Assembly: GCA_963995525.1 (NCBI GenBank)
Contig: OZ023217.1
Coordinates: forward strand, 25,161,425 to 25,225,424
From: Escarpia spicata
Lineage: Eukaryota; Annelida; Polychaeta; Sabellida; Siboglinidae
Length of the DNA: 64,000 nt
Reading direction: 5' to 3'
The notes beneath the pieces were generated by a model that had not been told where the DNA came from, did no database searches, and saw nothing but the letters and a program-made list of their open reading frames with translations. Position 1 is the stretch's first letter; every line of letters starts with the position of its first letter. Below, piece after piece: positions 29,696 to 37,684 of the stretch. Position numbers and translations under genes: made by a program.

Positions 29696-30331
29696 GTGAA
29701 AATGCGCGGACCACTGTTGAAGCATCCGTTTACGTGTATAGTATCCGGTCCTACGGGATGCGGTAAGACGACGTTCGTCGCCCGTCTGATACGACACGCT
29801 ATGATTGTTCCACCGCCCGAAAAAATCCTGTGGTGCTACGGGCAGTGGCAGACCGCCTACGCGTCTATGTCTCCGAAAATAGACTTCGTAGACGGCCTGC
29901 CGGCTACGACATATTTAGACGGTAAAAACAGGACGCTTGTAGTACTCGACGACCTCATGGAGGAAACCGATAGCGGAGTGACGGCGCTGTTTACTAAAAA
30001 AAGTCATCATTGTAATACGTCGGTCGTACAACTCCGACAGAACATGTTTCCGAAAGGGAAAGAAAACCGTACAATCAGCCTGAACGCCCAATACTTAGCG
30101 CTATTCAAGAACCCCAGAGACGCCGGTCAAGTAGGTCACCTAGCGAAACAGATGTACCCGGGAAAGGTCAACTACATGATAGAGGCTTTCAAAGACGCGA
30201 CGTCGACGGCGTACGGCTATCTCTTCGTGGATCTGAAACAGGAAACGGAAGAGGACATGCGCCTGCGTACGTGTATATTTCCAGACGACCCCCTTCAGTA
30301 CGTCTACGTACGGAAGGGTGGCCAACTATAA
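29696..30331 (+). CDS. Polinton genome-packaging ATPase (FtsK/HerA-A32 type)
   Basis: 211 residues, intact. The Walker A motif GPTGCGKTT is at 18-26 and the Walker B LVVLDD at 81-86, followed by acidic EE at 89-90. The block PEKILWCYGQWQ (41-52) is common to animal Polinton ATPases. These enzymes are thought to drive DNA into a capsid, which makes it notable that no capsid gene is found in the element. The ATG at 29,702 (MRG...) is an alternative start two codons in. It lies between the NADAR and pX-like genes, same strand. Confidence 0.88.
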   Translation: MKMRGPLLKHPFTCIVSGPTGCGKTTFVARLIRHAMIVPPPEKILWCYGQWQTAYASMSPKIDFVDGLPATTYLDGKNRTLVVLDDLMEETDSGVTALFTKKSHHCNTSVVQLRQNMFPKGKENRTISLNAQYLALFKNPRDAGQVGHLAKQMYPGKVNYMIEAFKDATSTAYGYLFVDLKQETEEDMRLRTCIFPDDPLQYVYVRKGGQL

Positions 30332-30369
30332 GTAGAGAGGGACGTCGCCGCGTACGCTTATTAGTCGTT

Positions 30370-30765
30370 ATGACGGGACGACGCGCGGTGGTAGCGGCGA
30401 AGCGACGACCGAAGGTGTCGCCGACGGTGTCGGAGCAACGCGTGAAGAGACACATTTTCGCCCTGCAGCTGTTGGATAGACATAAGCGGAACATCGAACT
30501 GCGAAAAGCCGTTCTCGCCCATTCGAAGGTCGGTCTCATATGTAGTCTGTACGATTGCGCGTACAATATTCTGAGAGGGAACGTGAAGGTGTCGCCGAAG
30601 CAGAAACGAGTGTTGACGAAATACAGAGATCACCTGCGTGACCTGGTCAACAAACGAATTCCGGTGAAGCGGAAGCGAGCCATCTTGCAAACGGGGGCGG
30701 GTGGTTTTCTGACGGCCCTGCTAGCACCGTTAGCGAGCACCGTTCTCCTGCCACTACTCAAATAG
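30370..30765 (+). CDS. pX-like basic protein with hydrophobic tail
   Basis: 131 residues from the ATG at 30,370; an upstream in-frame ATG exists at 30,271 but lies inside the ATPase gene, so the shorter start is preferred. The N-terminal part is strongly basic, the middle (SLYDCAYNILRGNV and KRVLTKYRDHLRDLV) is conserved in the small Polinton protein, and the end goes from a KRKR cluster to a Gly- and Leu-rich hydrophobic tail (GGFLTALLAPLAS). This layout is that of the protein compared with adenovirus core protein X, probably DNA-binding in a virion. Assignment is by pattern, so function is inferred. Intact, with 18 bases to the next gene. Confidence 0.65.
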   Translation: MTGRRAVVAAKRRPKVSPTVSEQRVKRHIFALQLLDRHKRNIELRKAVLAHSKVGLICSLYDCAYNILRGNVKVSPKQKRVLTKYRDHLRDLVNKRIPVKRKRAILQTGAGGFLTALLAPLASTVLLPLLK

Positions 30766-30783
30766 GTCATCGGGGATTAATCG

Positions 30784-31515
30784 ATGCAGTACGCGAAGAA
30801 GATGGCGTTGGTCGACCCGCGATTGGTGGAACGCCTCCTGCCACAACCGTCGAGCAGCACGCTCCGATCACGTGTACTGAGTACCCTGGACAGCGACATG
30901 AAGGACATTCTACAGCGATCGGATTTATCCGAACGCGATAAGGTGGCGTCGTACAATCAACTGCTGACTCGCTACAACACTATAGAGGCGGCTCGAGCGG
31001 CGCAACCGGTACGCGTGTCGATGGTCAACGCCGACGGCGGCGGCGAGATACAGCCCGCGGCGGCGGCGGTGGCGCCATCGTCGGAGGCCGTAGAGCGCGA
31101 AATCGTAGCCAGCATGCCGAAAACGCTGAAAGGGAAGGCGAGTCTACTTATCGCGAAAATGAAAGCCGATCCGTTGTGTCGATGGAACGACCGCGGCGAA
31201 TTCGTGTACGACGGTAAAACGATCGCGGGGAGTAACATGGTCGATCTAGTGAACGATCTCATGCGAACGAGAACGAAGACGACACAGCCCCTAGGATGGC
31301 GAGCTTTCGGGTTGAGCATGAAGGGTATGAACATTCCTATGGAGTTCGTCGGCAACCCGCGCTATCGGGAGTACATGGAGCGACGGCGGCGGCAAAGAGA
31401 AGAGGAGTCGGAGGCGTCGGCGGTCAGTTCAGCGGGGAAGGCGGCACGAAGACGACGTACGGGCTCTAGAAAGAGACAAGGAGCGTTGGACGTCGTGATG
31501 TGGGAATCGATGTGA
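30784..31515 (+). CDS. Conserved Polinton protein of unknown function (PY-like)
   Basis: 243 residues, intact. The start (KKMALVDPRLVERL), a helical block (SDMKDILQRSDLSERDKVASYNQLL cut here to its sense: short acidic-basic helices at about 35-60), an Ala-rich linker (95-105), and a C-terminal part with FVYDGKTIAGSNMVDLVNDL, GWRAFGLSMKGMNIP and VGNPRYREYM match a protein that recurs in animal Polintons beside the pX-like gene. The last 40 residues are Arg- and Lys-rich, suggesting nucleic-acid binding or nuclear import. No enzyme motif. Its stop overlaps the next frame by 16 bases. Confidence 0.6.
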   Translation: MQYAKKMALVDPRLVERLLPQPSSSTLRSRVLSTLDSDMKDILQRSDLSERDKVASYNQLLTRYNTIEAARAAQPVRVSMVNADGGGEIQPAAAAVAPSSEAVEREIVASMPKTLKGKASLLIAKMKADPLCRWNDRGEFVYDGKTIAGSNMVDLVNDLMRTRTKTTQPLGWRAFGLSMKGMNIPMEFVGNPRYREYMERRRRQREEESEASAVSSAGKAARRRRTGSRKRQGALDVVMWESM

Positions 31516-31799
31516 CGATGCCGCCGATACAACGAACGGTCGTCGTCGTCGTCGGTGTCGTCATCACGGTTATCGCTCTCTATATAATATTCGTCGTTCA
31601 TTGGTCGTCGTCGTCGTCGTCATCATGGTGTCCGGGTGGAGTCGTCGTCGTCGTCCAAAACGAAACCTTCGACGACGACGACGATGAATTGAATGAACTC
31701 TACTTCGATCCGAAACGGGCGGGTAGTTACGGAGGCGTCGACGCGTTGCACCGGGCGTCAAAGGGGGACGACGACGACCGGACGTCGAGAGGTGGCTAG
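31500..31799 (+). pseudogene. Integrase N-terminal part fused to a membrane segment, frameshifted
   Basis: The frame starts at ATG 31,500 or 31,518 with a hydrophobic stretch (VVVVVGVVITVIALYIIFVV, residues about 13-32), a Ser run, an acidic run, and then ELYFDPKRAGSYGGVDALHRASK, given here as two parts: ELYFDPKRAGSYGG and VDALHRASK. That last block is the usual N-terminus of Polinton integrases. The frame then closes at 31,799, while the rest of the integrase continues in the -1 frame from the G run at 31,763-31,767. Either the gene is broken by a one-base indel, or a -1 shift is used at AAAGGGG. The membrane segment may be a separate small gene once followed by its own integrase start. Confidence 0.65.
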
Positions 31800-32743
31800 C
31801 GGCGCAGGACGCTTATACCCTATACAAACCGGTTAAAATACGTTTCAAACGACGTTGCGTCATCGTGGGCGGTCAAAACCAGCAGTGGCAAGCCGATCTG
31901 GTCGACTTGACTAGGCTAAAAAAACACAACGACGGTATAACATTCCTATTGACGGTCATCGACGTGTTTTCGAAGCGGGCGTGGTGCGTTCCGTTGAAGA
32001 GTAAGTCCGGCGCGTCGCTCGTCGCGGCCTTCGCGCGTCTGCTGAACGACGCGCAACAGCCGCCGAACGCGCTGCAGACCGATAAGGGGACCGAGTTTCT
32101 GAACCGACCCCTGCAAACGTTCCTAAAGAGTCACGGCGTTCATCTTTTCGTGACGCATAACGAGGAGACTAAAGCGAGCGTCGTGGAACGATTCAATCGG
32201 ACTTTGAAAACGCGCATGTGGCGTTATTTTACGAAACACGAGACGCTGGGCTACGTAGAGGCGTTACCGGATTTCGTGCATTCGTACAACAACGCCTATC
32301 ATCGAAGCATCGGTAGGACGCCGGCGAGCGTCGACGCGACGAATCAGGAGGACGTATGGCAACGTCTGTACGGCGGCGGCGGCCGGCGGAAAAAACCGAA
32401 ACTTCGCGAGGGAGATCGCGTGCGTATCAGTAAGACGAGGGGTCAATTCAAAAAACGATACATGGCTAACTGGAGCGAGGAGCTCTTCACCGTCGTAGAG
32501 GTGCATCCGTCCGAACCGCCCGTTTATCGCCTGAAGGACGACGCCGGGACACCGGTAGAGGGCGCCTTCTACGAACAGGAAGTACAACGCGTAGTCGTTC
32601 CGAAGGACAAACTATATCGCGTGGAGGCGGTTCTGCAGCGACGTCGTCGTCGCGGCGGCGGGTCGGAGGCGCTCGTAAAATGGAGCGGTTACCCGGCCTC
32701 CTTCAATAGTTGGATCGACGCCGCGGCGCTCGTGGACCTATAA
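31765..32743 (+). CDS. Polinton integrase, catalytic core and chromodomain
   Basis: This frame opens after a stop near 31,720 and first shows integrase homology at VERWLAAQDAYTLYKP (31,783 on), then the rve core. Counting from the GTG at 31,865: catalytic candidates Asp11 or Asp14 in WQADLVDL, Asp73 in QTDKGTEF and Glu108 in SVVERFNRT, giving a D-x58-D-x34-E spacing. The C-terminus carries a chromodomain-like module (YRVEAVL ... ALVKWSGYP.SFNSWI, residues about 246-290), known in Polinton and some Gypsy integrases and thought to guide insertion. There is no good ATG in this frame, so it depends on the upstream piece. The active-site residues are intact. Confidence 0.85.
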
Positions 32744-32759
32744 TAGCGCGCCGGCGGCA

Positions 32760-32931
32760 TGCGTTGGACGCATCACGAGGAATGCTGGCGGCTGCACGAG
32801 TCATGCTTATGCAGGGGAACGTCGCTCCTCCCGTATAAGGGGCCCTGCTGTAGCCGCAGACCGCAGTGGCGCAATGATGATCGACGAGGCGACGACGAGG
32901 GACGAGCAGGATTTGTTTCTGTTTAATGATA
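32760..32931 (+). CDS. Small Cys/Trp-rich ORF cut by LINE insertion
   Basis: An ATG 14 bases after the integrase stop opens about 56 codons beginning MRWTHHEECWRLHESC, rich in Cys, His, Trp and Arg, with an acidic end. GC-rich base use matches the Polinton genes. The frame runs into the retrotransposon at about 32,912, so the natural C-terminus is lost. I do not recognise it; it could be chance. Confidence 0.3.
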
Positions 32932-34128
32932 ATTTATTAATGTTTAACCATTCAATTATTTTAAGGAGTTCATCGTTTACTGCCGATTTTATATTTCTAT
33001 TTGGGGAGTTACCCTGAAAATGATTGATGGTGCTAAATAAGGTGGTATCGTCGGCATACATAATAATGTTAAACATTTCGCTAGCTTTAGGGAAATCATT
33101 AATGTATATTATGAATAATAGGGGACCAAGAATAGATCCTTGTGGTACACCAATTGTGATAGGTAGAATATTAGAACTTTCATTTAGAAATTCGGTGTAT
33201 TGTCTTCTATTGCCTAAGTAGCTTTTAAATAGATTCAGGGTAGGACCCTGTAATCCATAATATCTTAGTTTAGTTAATAGTATCGAGTGATCAATTGTAT
33301 CGAAGGCCTTAGAGAGGTCAAGAAAAATATTGAAAGGAACATAATTTTTATCAATTTGTGTAATTATTCTATCTATTAGTTCAAGTGATGCTAACTCGGT
33401 AGAGTGTTTTTTTCTAAAACCATATTGATTTTTAACAAATAGATCAGAATCATTAAAGTATGCTGTTAGTTGACTAGATATTATTTTCTCTATCACTTTT
33501 GAAATTGTTGGGAGAAGAGATATGGGTCTATAATTTTTTTAATCAGATGGGTCATCTTTCTTAAAAATAGGAATTACTTTAGCGAGTTTAAGTGTATCGG
33601 GAAATATACCAGTATTTATTACTTGATTTATTACCAGGGTTAATGGTTTGATGATGGAGGGTTCAATTATTTTCAAAAGTTTACAGGAAATACCGTCATA
33701 GCCACTACTGTTTTTATTGGGAAGGCTTTCAATGGTTTTCTTGACTATTTCTTCATCAACATTTAATAGACTGAAAACGGAATGGACATTATCATTTAAG
33801 TAGTAATTGTAATCCTTATTTCCATTGTAATGAATGTCTTGTGCTGTCGACTGACCTATACTTGTAAAAAAGTTGTTAAATTGGTAATAACCGTTTTATC
33901 TGTTATAGTTATACCGTTACTTTTAAACAAAACAGTGTTGTTTGAATTGTTTTTGGAGATAAATTCATTTATGGTTTTCCATGTATTTCTGATGTCATCT
34001 TTATATCGGTTAAAGCGTGACTCAAAGTACATTTGTTTGGCAGTACGAATATTTTTCTTTAATATTGAGTTATATGTTTTTAGGTTAGTTAGAAGGACTT
34101 CGTACATAGGTAAATTTGGATTAGACAT
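32931..34128 (-). pseudogene. LINE ORF2 reverse transcriptase part
   Basis: RT motifs are clear: NYRPISLLP, the long insert, FLDLSKAFDTIDH (palm Asp), GVPQGSILGPLLF, and MYADDTTLF (catalytic pair). A stop lies at about 33,540 just before KNYRPIS, and a shift lies near 33,856 between the linker and the RT. The protein breaks off after LNINKLSLN. Upstream it continues in another frame from the endonuclease. Clade is Jockey/CR1/RTEX-like by the endonuclease and RT type; a finer call needs a tree. Confidence 0.85.
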
Positions 34129-34138
34129 TTTTAATTTC

Positions 34139-35293
34139 TTATAAAGCGAGTCTCGATATTTGATTGATTTTAGAAGACCGTGTGATCCAGGTTGAATGCT
34201 TATGTTTGTATTTATTATATTTCATGATTTTAACAGGCATATGCTTATTCTTAGCATGCATAATTTCTTCGTGTATTATGTTATAATTTAAATTGGGGTC
34301 AGCCGTAGGAGATTTGTTTAGTTTGTTATACATTGCATCCGAATTTATCTCTAGTTTAACATTATGCATAGCTACCTTATTTTGTAGATTTACTCGAACA
34401 AATTTTGGAGGAGGTTTGGATTTTACGTTGATATTCATGATTAGGAAGTAAGGTTGATGATCAGAAAGGGTATTAGTGAAGATTCCTGCAGTGCTATATA
34501 ATATTGATTTATTTAATTTACTGAAAAAGTTGTCTATCAGTGTTCCGTTAGTTCTGGTAAAGCGAGTTGGAAAGGTAATTTGTGGATAGAGACTGTATGA
34601 AATTATAGTATCAAAAAATTCACTATATATTTTGTTCTCGTTTATTTTCAATAGATTGATATTGAAATCGCCTGAAATTATTAGATTATTACAACTTTCT
34701 AGAGTAGCCATTGTTGTTGAAAATTCATCTATGAAATCTATAATATTTTGATTTAATGACCTAGGCGGTCTGTATATGTTTCCAATAGTAAGTGTTTTTG
34801 ATAAGCTGCCACCAGTTACTTGAATTACTAACCCCTCCCAATGTTCATACATGTTGATATTCTTAAGTACTTTATATTTAAGTTTATTACCTACGTAAAT
34901 TATTAAACCCCCTTTGACACTACAGTGTTTCCCCTGAGCAATTTGATCATATCCGTGTAAACTGAATTGAGATAAATTATCATGATTTGACTTCCATGTT
35001 TCTTGCAAACATATAATGCAAAATTTAAATTGTTTAGTATTTAGAAGCTCTACAAAAAGTTCAAGTTCGTCAAATTTAGCATTAATGGATTGAATATTTA
35101 AGCTTAGTATACAAAAATTATCAGTATTTTTGTGTGCTAACTTATGAAATTTATCGATGTCATAGTATGAAGAACAATGGATCAACTGAGGTTCATTTTG
35201 TTCAGTACTATTTTCGTTTATATCTAGAAGATTTATTAAAGAACAGTTTCGGATACCTCCCAAGTGGGAGAGAAATGTCACATCAGAAGTCAT
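34139..35293 (-). pseudogene. LINE ORF2 endonuclease domain
   Basis: 384 codons open. Apurinic-endonuclease-type blocks: LSLNIQSINAKFDEL, CLQETW (metal-binding Glu), IGNIYRPP, ISGDFNINLL (Asp and Asn), and the closing LSDHQPYF (Ser, Asp, His). The frame shifts near 34,139-34,150 before the linker to RT. The domain itself appears intact. Confidence 0.88.
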
Positions 35294-35997
35294 TGCTTAG
35301 GTTGGGACATAAAACAATAATATAGCCAGCCTTTGTACGTATGTTAGGTATTTTACAAAAGAGTGAACATGTGTGTATTTATTTCCTGTGCATATGTGAA
35401 TGTTAAGAAATACTCCGTGTGTGACAGGGCAGATATCAAAGTAGTCAAGACTAGACTTAGAATAAAATAAATATAAAAGATAAGAAAAAACATGACAGAT
35501 TGGGTGTTGGGTCATGAAAATAAGGCGTGACGCCAGGGAAAGGGGTAAGCTATGCTATCAACAGTGGCTGCATATAAATTAACAGTTGTCAATCTAAAAA
35601 TAATAATAGAAGATATATAATGTCTTGATTAGTTATTTAAATGTCATTTATACAAAAAAAGACAACAAAAGGGCATGAATGGCCCATATATCATCAGATA
35701 TATCAACAATACCGCAAACTGTTAACTGTTAATACCGCAAACTGTTTTTGCTAAAGTTGGTCATACAACATAAGTAGATTATGTAATTATTATTTTTCAA
35801 AATATGAACTAGCATGTTGATAATAATTTTAACAGACAGAAGAACAGCAATACATAAAAATAGAAATACATAAAAATAGAATCACATAAAAGGTAGAATC
35901 ACACAATAATCTTGAATGTATTAGATTATCAAGTTATCAATGCTTTCATTGATAATAACGTACAACTGGAGATCATTTACAGATGTACAACTGGTGA

Positions 35998-36720
35998 TCA
36001 CTTACATATGTACAACTGGAAATCATTTACACTTGTGATTTCTTTGATTTTATTGCTGAGGTCTTTGACCATAATTTTAGCGTTGGCAGTCCAGCAGTCG
36101 TTGATCTTTTTTTGTTTCTTCAGTTTTCTGCATTCAAAAGCCAACCTACGACTTGTTAAATCTTCGTTAACGAAGACCGGTGCATTACTATTTCTTCTGT
36201 TGTAGTCTTTCAGGTTAAAGCGCCTGCGGAAAACGTTATCATGCTTTCGCTCTGTCTTAAAGCGCACAATGATTGGGCGGGACCCCGTGGCTCGTTTAGC
36301 GCCAAGGCGATGGCTTCGCTCTAAGTCCTCTCTAGTTAGTGGCGGCGTAGTTTTCATCTTGTCATTGATGATCTCGAGGACTATGGTGTCTGTGTCCTCA
36401 CCCTCGCTTCTTTCCGCGATGCCGTGGAAAGTTAAGTTTGAGCGACGAGTATATTGTTCAAGTTTGTCAGCTGTTTGCTCAAGCGTGTCGACCTTCGTTT
36501 CCAGCTCGGCGATTCGCGAGTCCTTCGCTCGTATTTCTTTTGTCAAATGTTCGATGCGACCGTTTAGAGTATCGAGTTTTTCCGCAATGTCACGCGGATA
36601 CAACGCACTTTTGAGTTTCGCCAATACGGCATCGTCACTCAGTAACTCAATTAGACGTAATGCGAGGGCCTCCGGATCGTCCGAACTGTTTCGACGTGTC
36701 TTTGGTGGCATGTTCGGCAC
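35998..36720 (-). CDS. LINE ORF1 (L1 transposase-22-like)
   Basis: 240 residues, intact frame. It has a basic start, a coiled coil with repeated Leu/Ile heptads (about residues 48-92, IEHLTKEIRAKDSRIAELE), then an RRM-like part (RRSNLTFHGIAE ... LERSHRLGAKR ... RPIIVRFKTERKHDNV) and a C-terminal domain (VFVNEDLTSRR). This is an RNA-binding chaperone that coats the LINE transcript. The gap of 700 bases to ORF2 (35,294-35,997) shows no homology and is AT-rich. Confidence 0.8.
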   Translation of the reverse strand: MPNMPPKTRRNSSDDPEALALRLIELLSDDAVLAKLKSALYPRDIAEKLDTLNGRIEHLTKEIRAKDSRIAELETKVDTLEQTADKLEQYTRRSNLTFHGIAERSEGEDTDTIVLEIINDKMKTTPPLTREDLERSHRLGAKRATGSRPIIVRFKTERKHDNVFRRRFNLKDYNRRNSNAPVFVNEDLTSRRLAFECRKLKKQKKINDCWTANAKIMVKDLSNKIKEITSVNDFQLYICK

Positions 36721-37076
36721 TGTGGTGGATGTTGTGTAATCACAGGTGTAGCGATTGTTGTTGGGCCTCGGTAGTTGTTACGTAACCTTGGTCAGTTGTA
36801 TTGTCTGGTCAAGAGCGACGTAGTCCTAGGGAAGCATTCATGGAGTGGACGATAATTGACCCGTTTCAGATTGCGCCATTAAATGTCTGGCAAATACGAC
36901 GAAATGTCATTCTTTTTCTACGCGGTTAACTCACCTAACCTTTCCCAGGCCCGGGATAGTTACCGTGCACACATCTCAGCGCCTGGGACGTGCGTGGTAC
37001 GGTAAAAATCACGTAGAGATAGTGGACAGCTCTGCACGTGCATGTGTATGCGCAACCTCCTGTCTAGACATGTCTG
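36721..37076. other. LINE 5' region and Polinton flank before protease
   Basis: Holds the 5' UTR of the LINE (minus) and an undetermined length of Polinton DNA upstream of the protease. The boundary cannot be fixed; GC content rises from about 36,940 on. No gene is recognised. If capsid genes once lay between integrase and protease, their deletion junction is in or near this stretch. Confidence 0.4.
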
Positions 37077-37514
37077 ATGCGTCGCCTGGAACGCGACGCG
37101 TACGCTAAACGCATCGTCGTCGGCGTCGTGCCTAAAGACGCGCTACTTACAACCGCCACCGCCGCCACTTACCCGATGGCCTTCGTGTGCAATACCGACG
37201 ACGGCGGCGAACCGGGGGAGCAATGGGTGGCCGTCTACGTCGACCGGCGAGGCGTCGGCGAGTACTTCGATTCGTACGGTCTGCCGCCGCTGCACGCCGA
37301 CTTCCGCGCCTTCCTGCACCGACACTGCGGCGACGCGTGGACGTACAACGACAAGCGATTGCAGAGCGTCGTCTCTAACGTGTGCGGACAATATTGCGTC
37401 GCCTACCTACTCCTCCGATGTCGCGGCATGCCGTTGACGTCGTTCCAGAACCTATTCGGCACCAATCGGGTGGACAATGACTGTCTCGTATTCGATTGGC
37501 TAAGGCCACATTAA
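37077..37514 (+). CDS. Adenain-like cysteine protease, catalytic His replaced
   Basis: 145 residues, open throughout. The Polinton protease (adenain family) matures virion proteins. Visible blocks: VVGVVPKDAL (14-23), YPMAFVCNTD (32-41), EQWVAVYVD (48-56), EYFDSYGLPP (62-71), and the nucleophile block QSVVSNVCGQYC (96-107) with Cys103. The residue expected to be the catalytic histidine before Trp50 is Gln49, codon CAA, one base from a His codon. The acid (Asp65) and Cys are in place. With the histidine lost, the enzyme is probably dead although the frame is intact. The gene faces polymerase B tail to tail. Confidence 0.85.
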   Translation: MRRLERDAYAKRIVVGVVPKDALLTTATAATYPMAFVCNTDDGGEPGEQWVAVYVDRRGVGEYFDSYGLPPLHADFRAFLHRHCGDAWTYNDKRLQSVVSNVCGQYCVAYLLLRCRGMPLTSFQNLFGTNRVDNDCLVFDWLRPH

Positions 37515-37526
37515 CGCTTCGCTTTT

Positions 37527-37582
37527 ACGTGTATAGTAATAAAAAACGATGACAAACAAATGTACGCAATTTTGTTTTATTA
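37527..37582. terminator. Converging polyadenylation signals
   Basis: AATAAA on the plus strand at about 37,541 follows the protease stop, and on the minus strand TAATAAAACA (plus about 37,573-37,582) follows the polymerase gene. Together they would end two convergent transcripts. Confidence 0.5.
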
Positions 37583-37684
37583 CCCTACCCTACATAAATA
37601 CATACATACAGAACCCTACCCCTAGGCGCCCCCCTCCCCACCCCTAGGTTAGGTTAGGCGAGTTAGACGAGTTAGTTATTCGAG

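Larger units (their letters stand above)
32912..36760 (-). mobile_element. 3'-truncated non-LTR retrotransposon nested in the Polinton
   Basis: An AT-rich minus-strand insert between integrase and protease. In order on the minus strand it has ORF1, the apurinic-type endonuclease, and reverse transcriptase up to the LNINKLSLN block just after the YADD box; then sequence switches to GC-rich Polinton at about 32,912. The last third of ORF2 and the 3' tail are missing. Normal LINE insertions lose the 5' end instead, so a later deletion is likely. The 5' end is somewhere in 36,721-37,000. No target duplication was found. Confidence 0.85.

Noticed and set aside
30271..30369. Upstream start for the pX-like protein
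   Set aside because: It lies wholly inside the ATPase gene and adds no recognisable sequence.
31362..31761. Asp- and Arg-rich minus-strand ORFs
   Set aside because: Produced by GTC/GAC triplet runs opposite real plus-strand genes.
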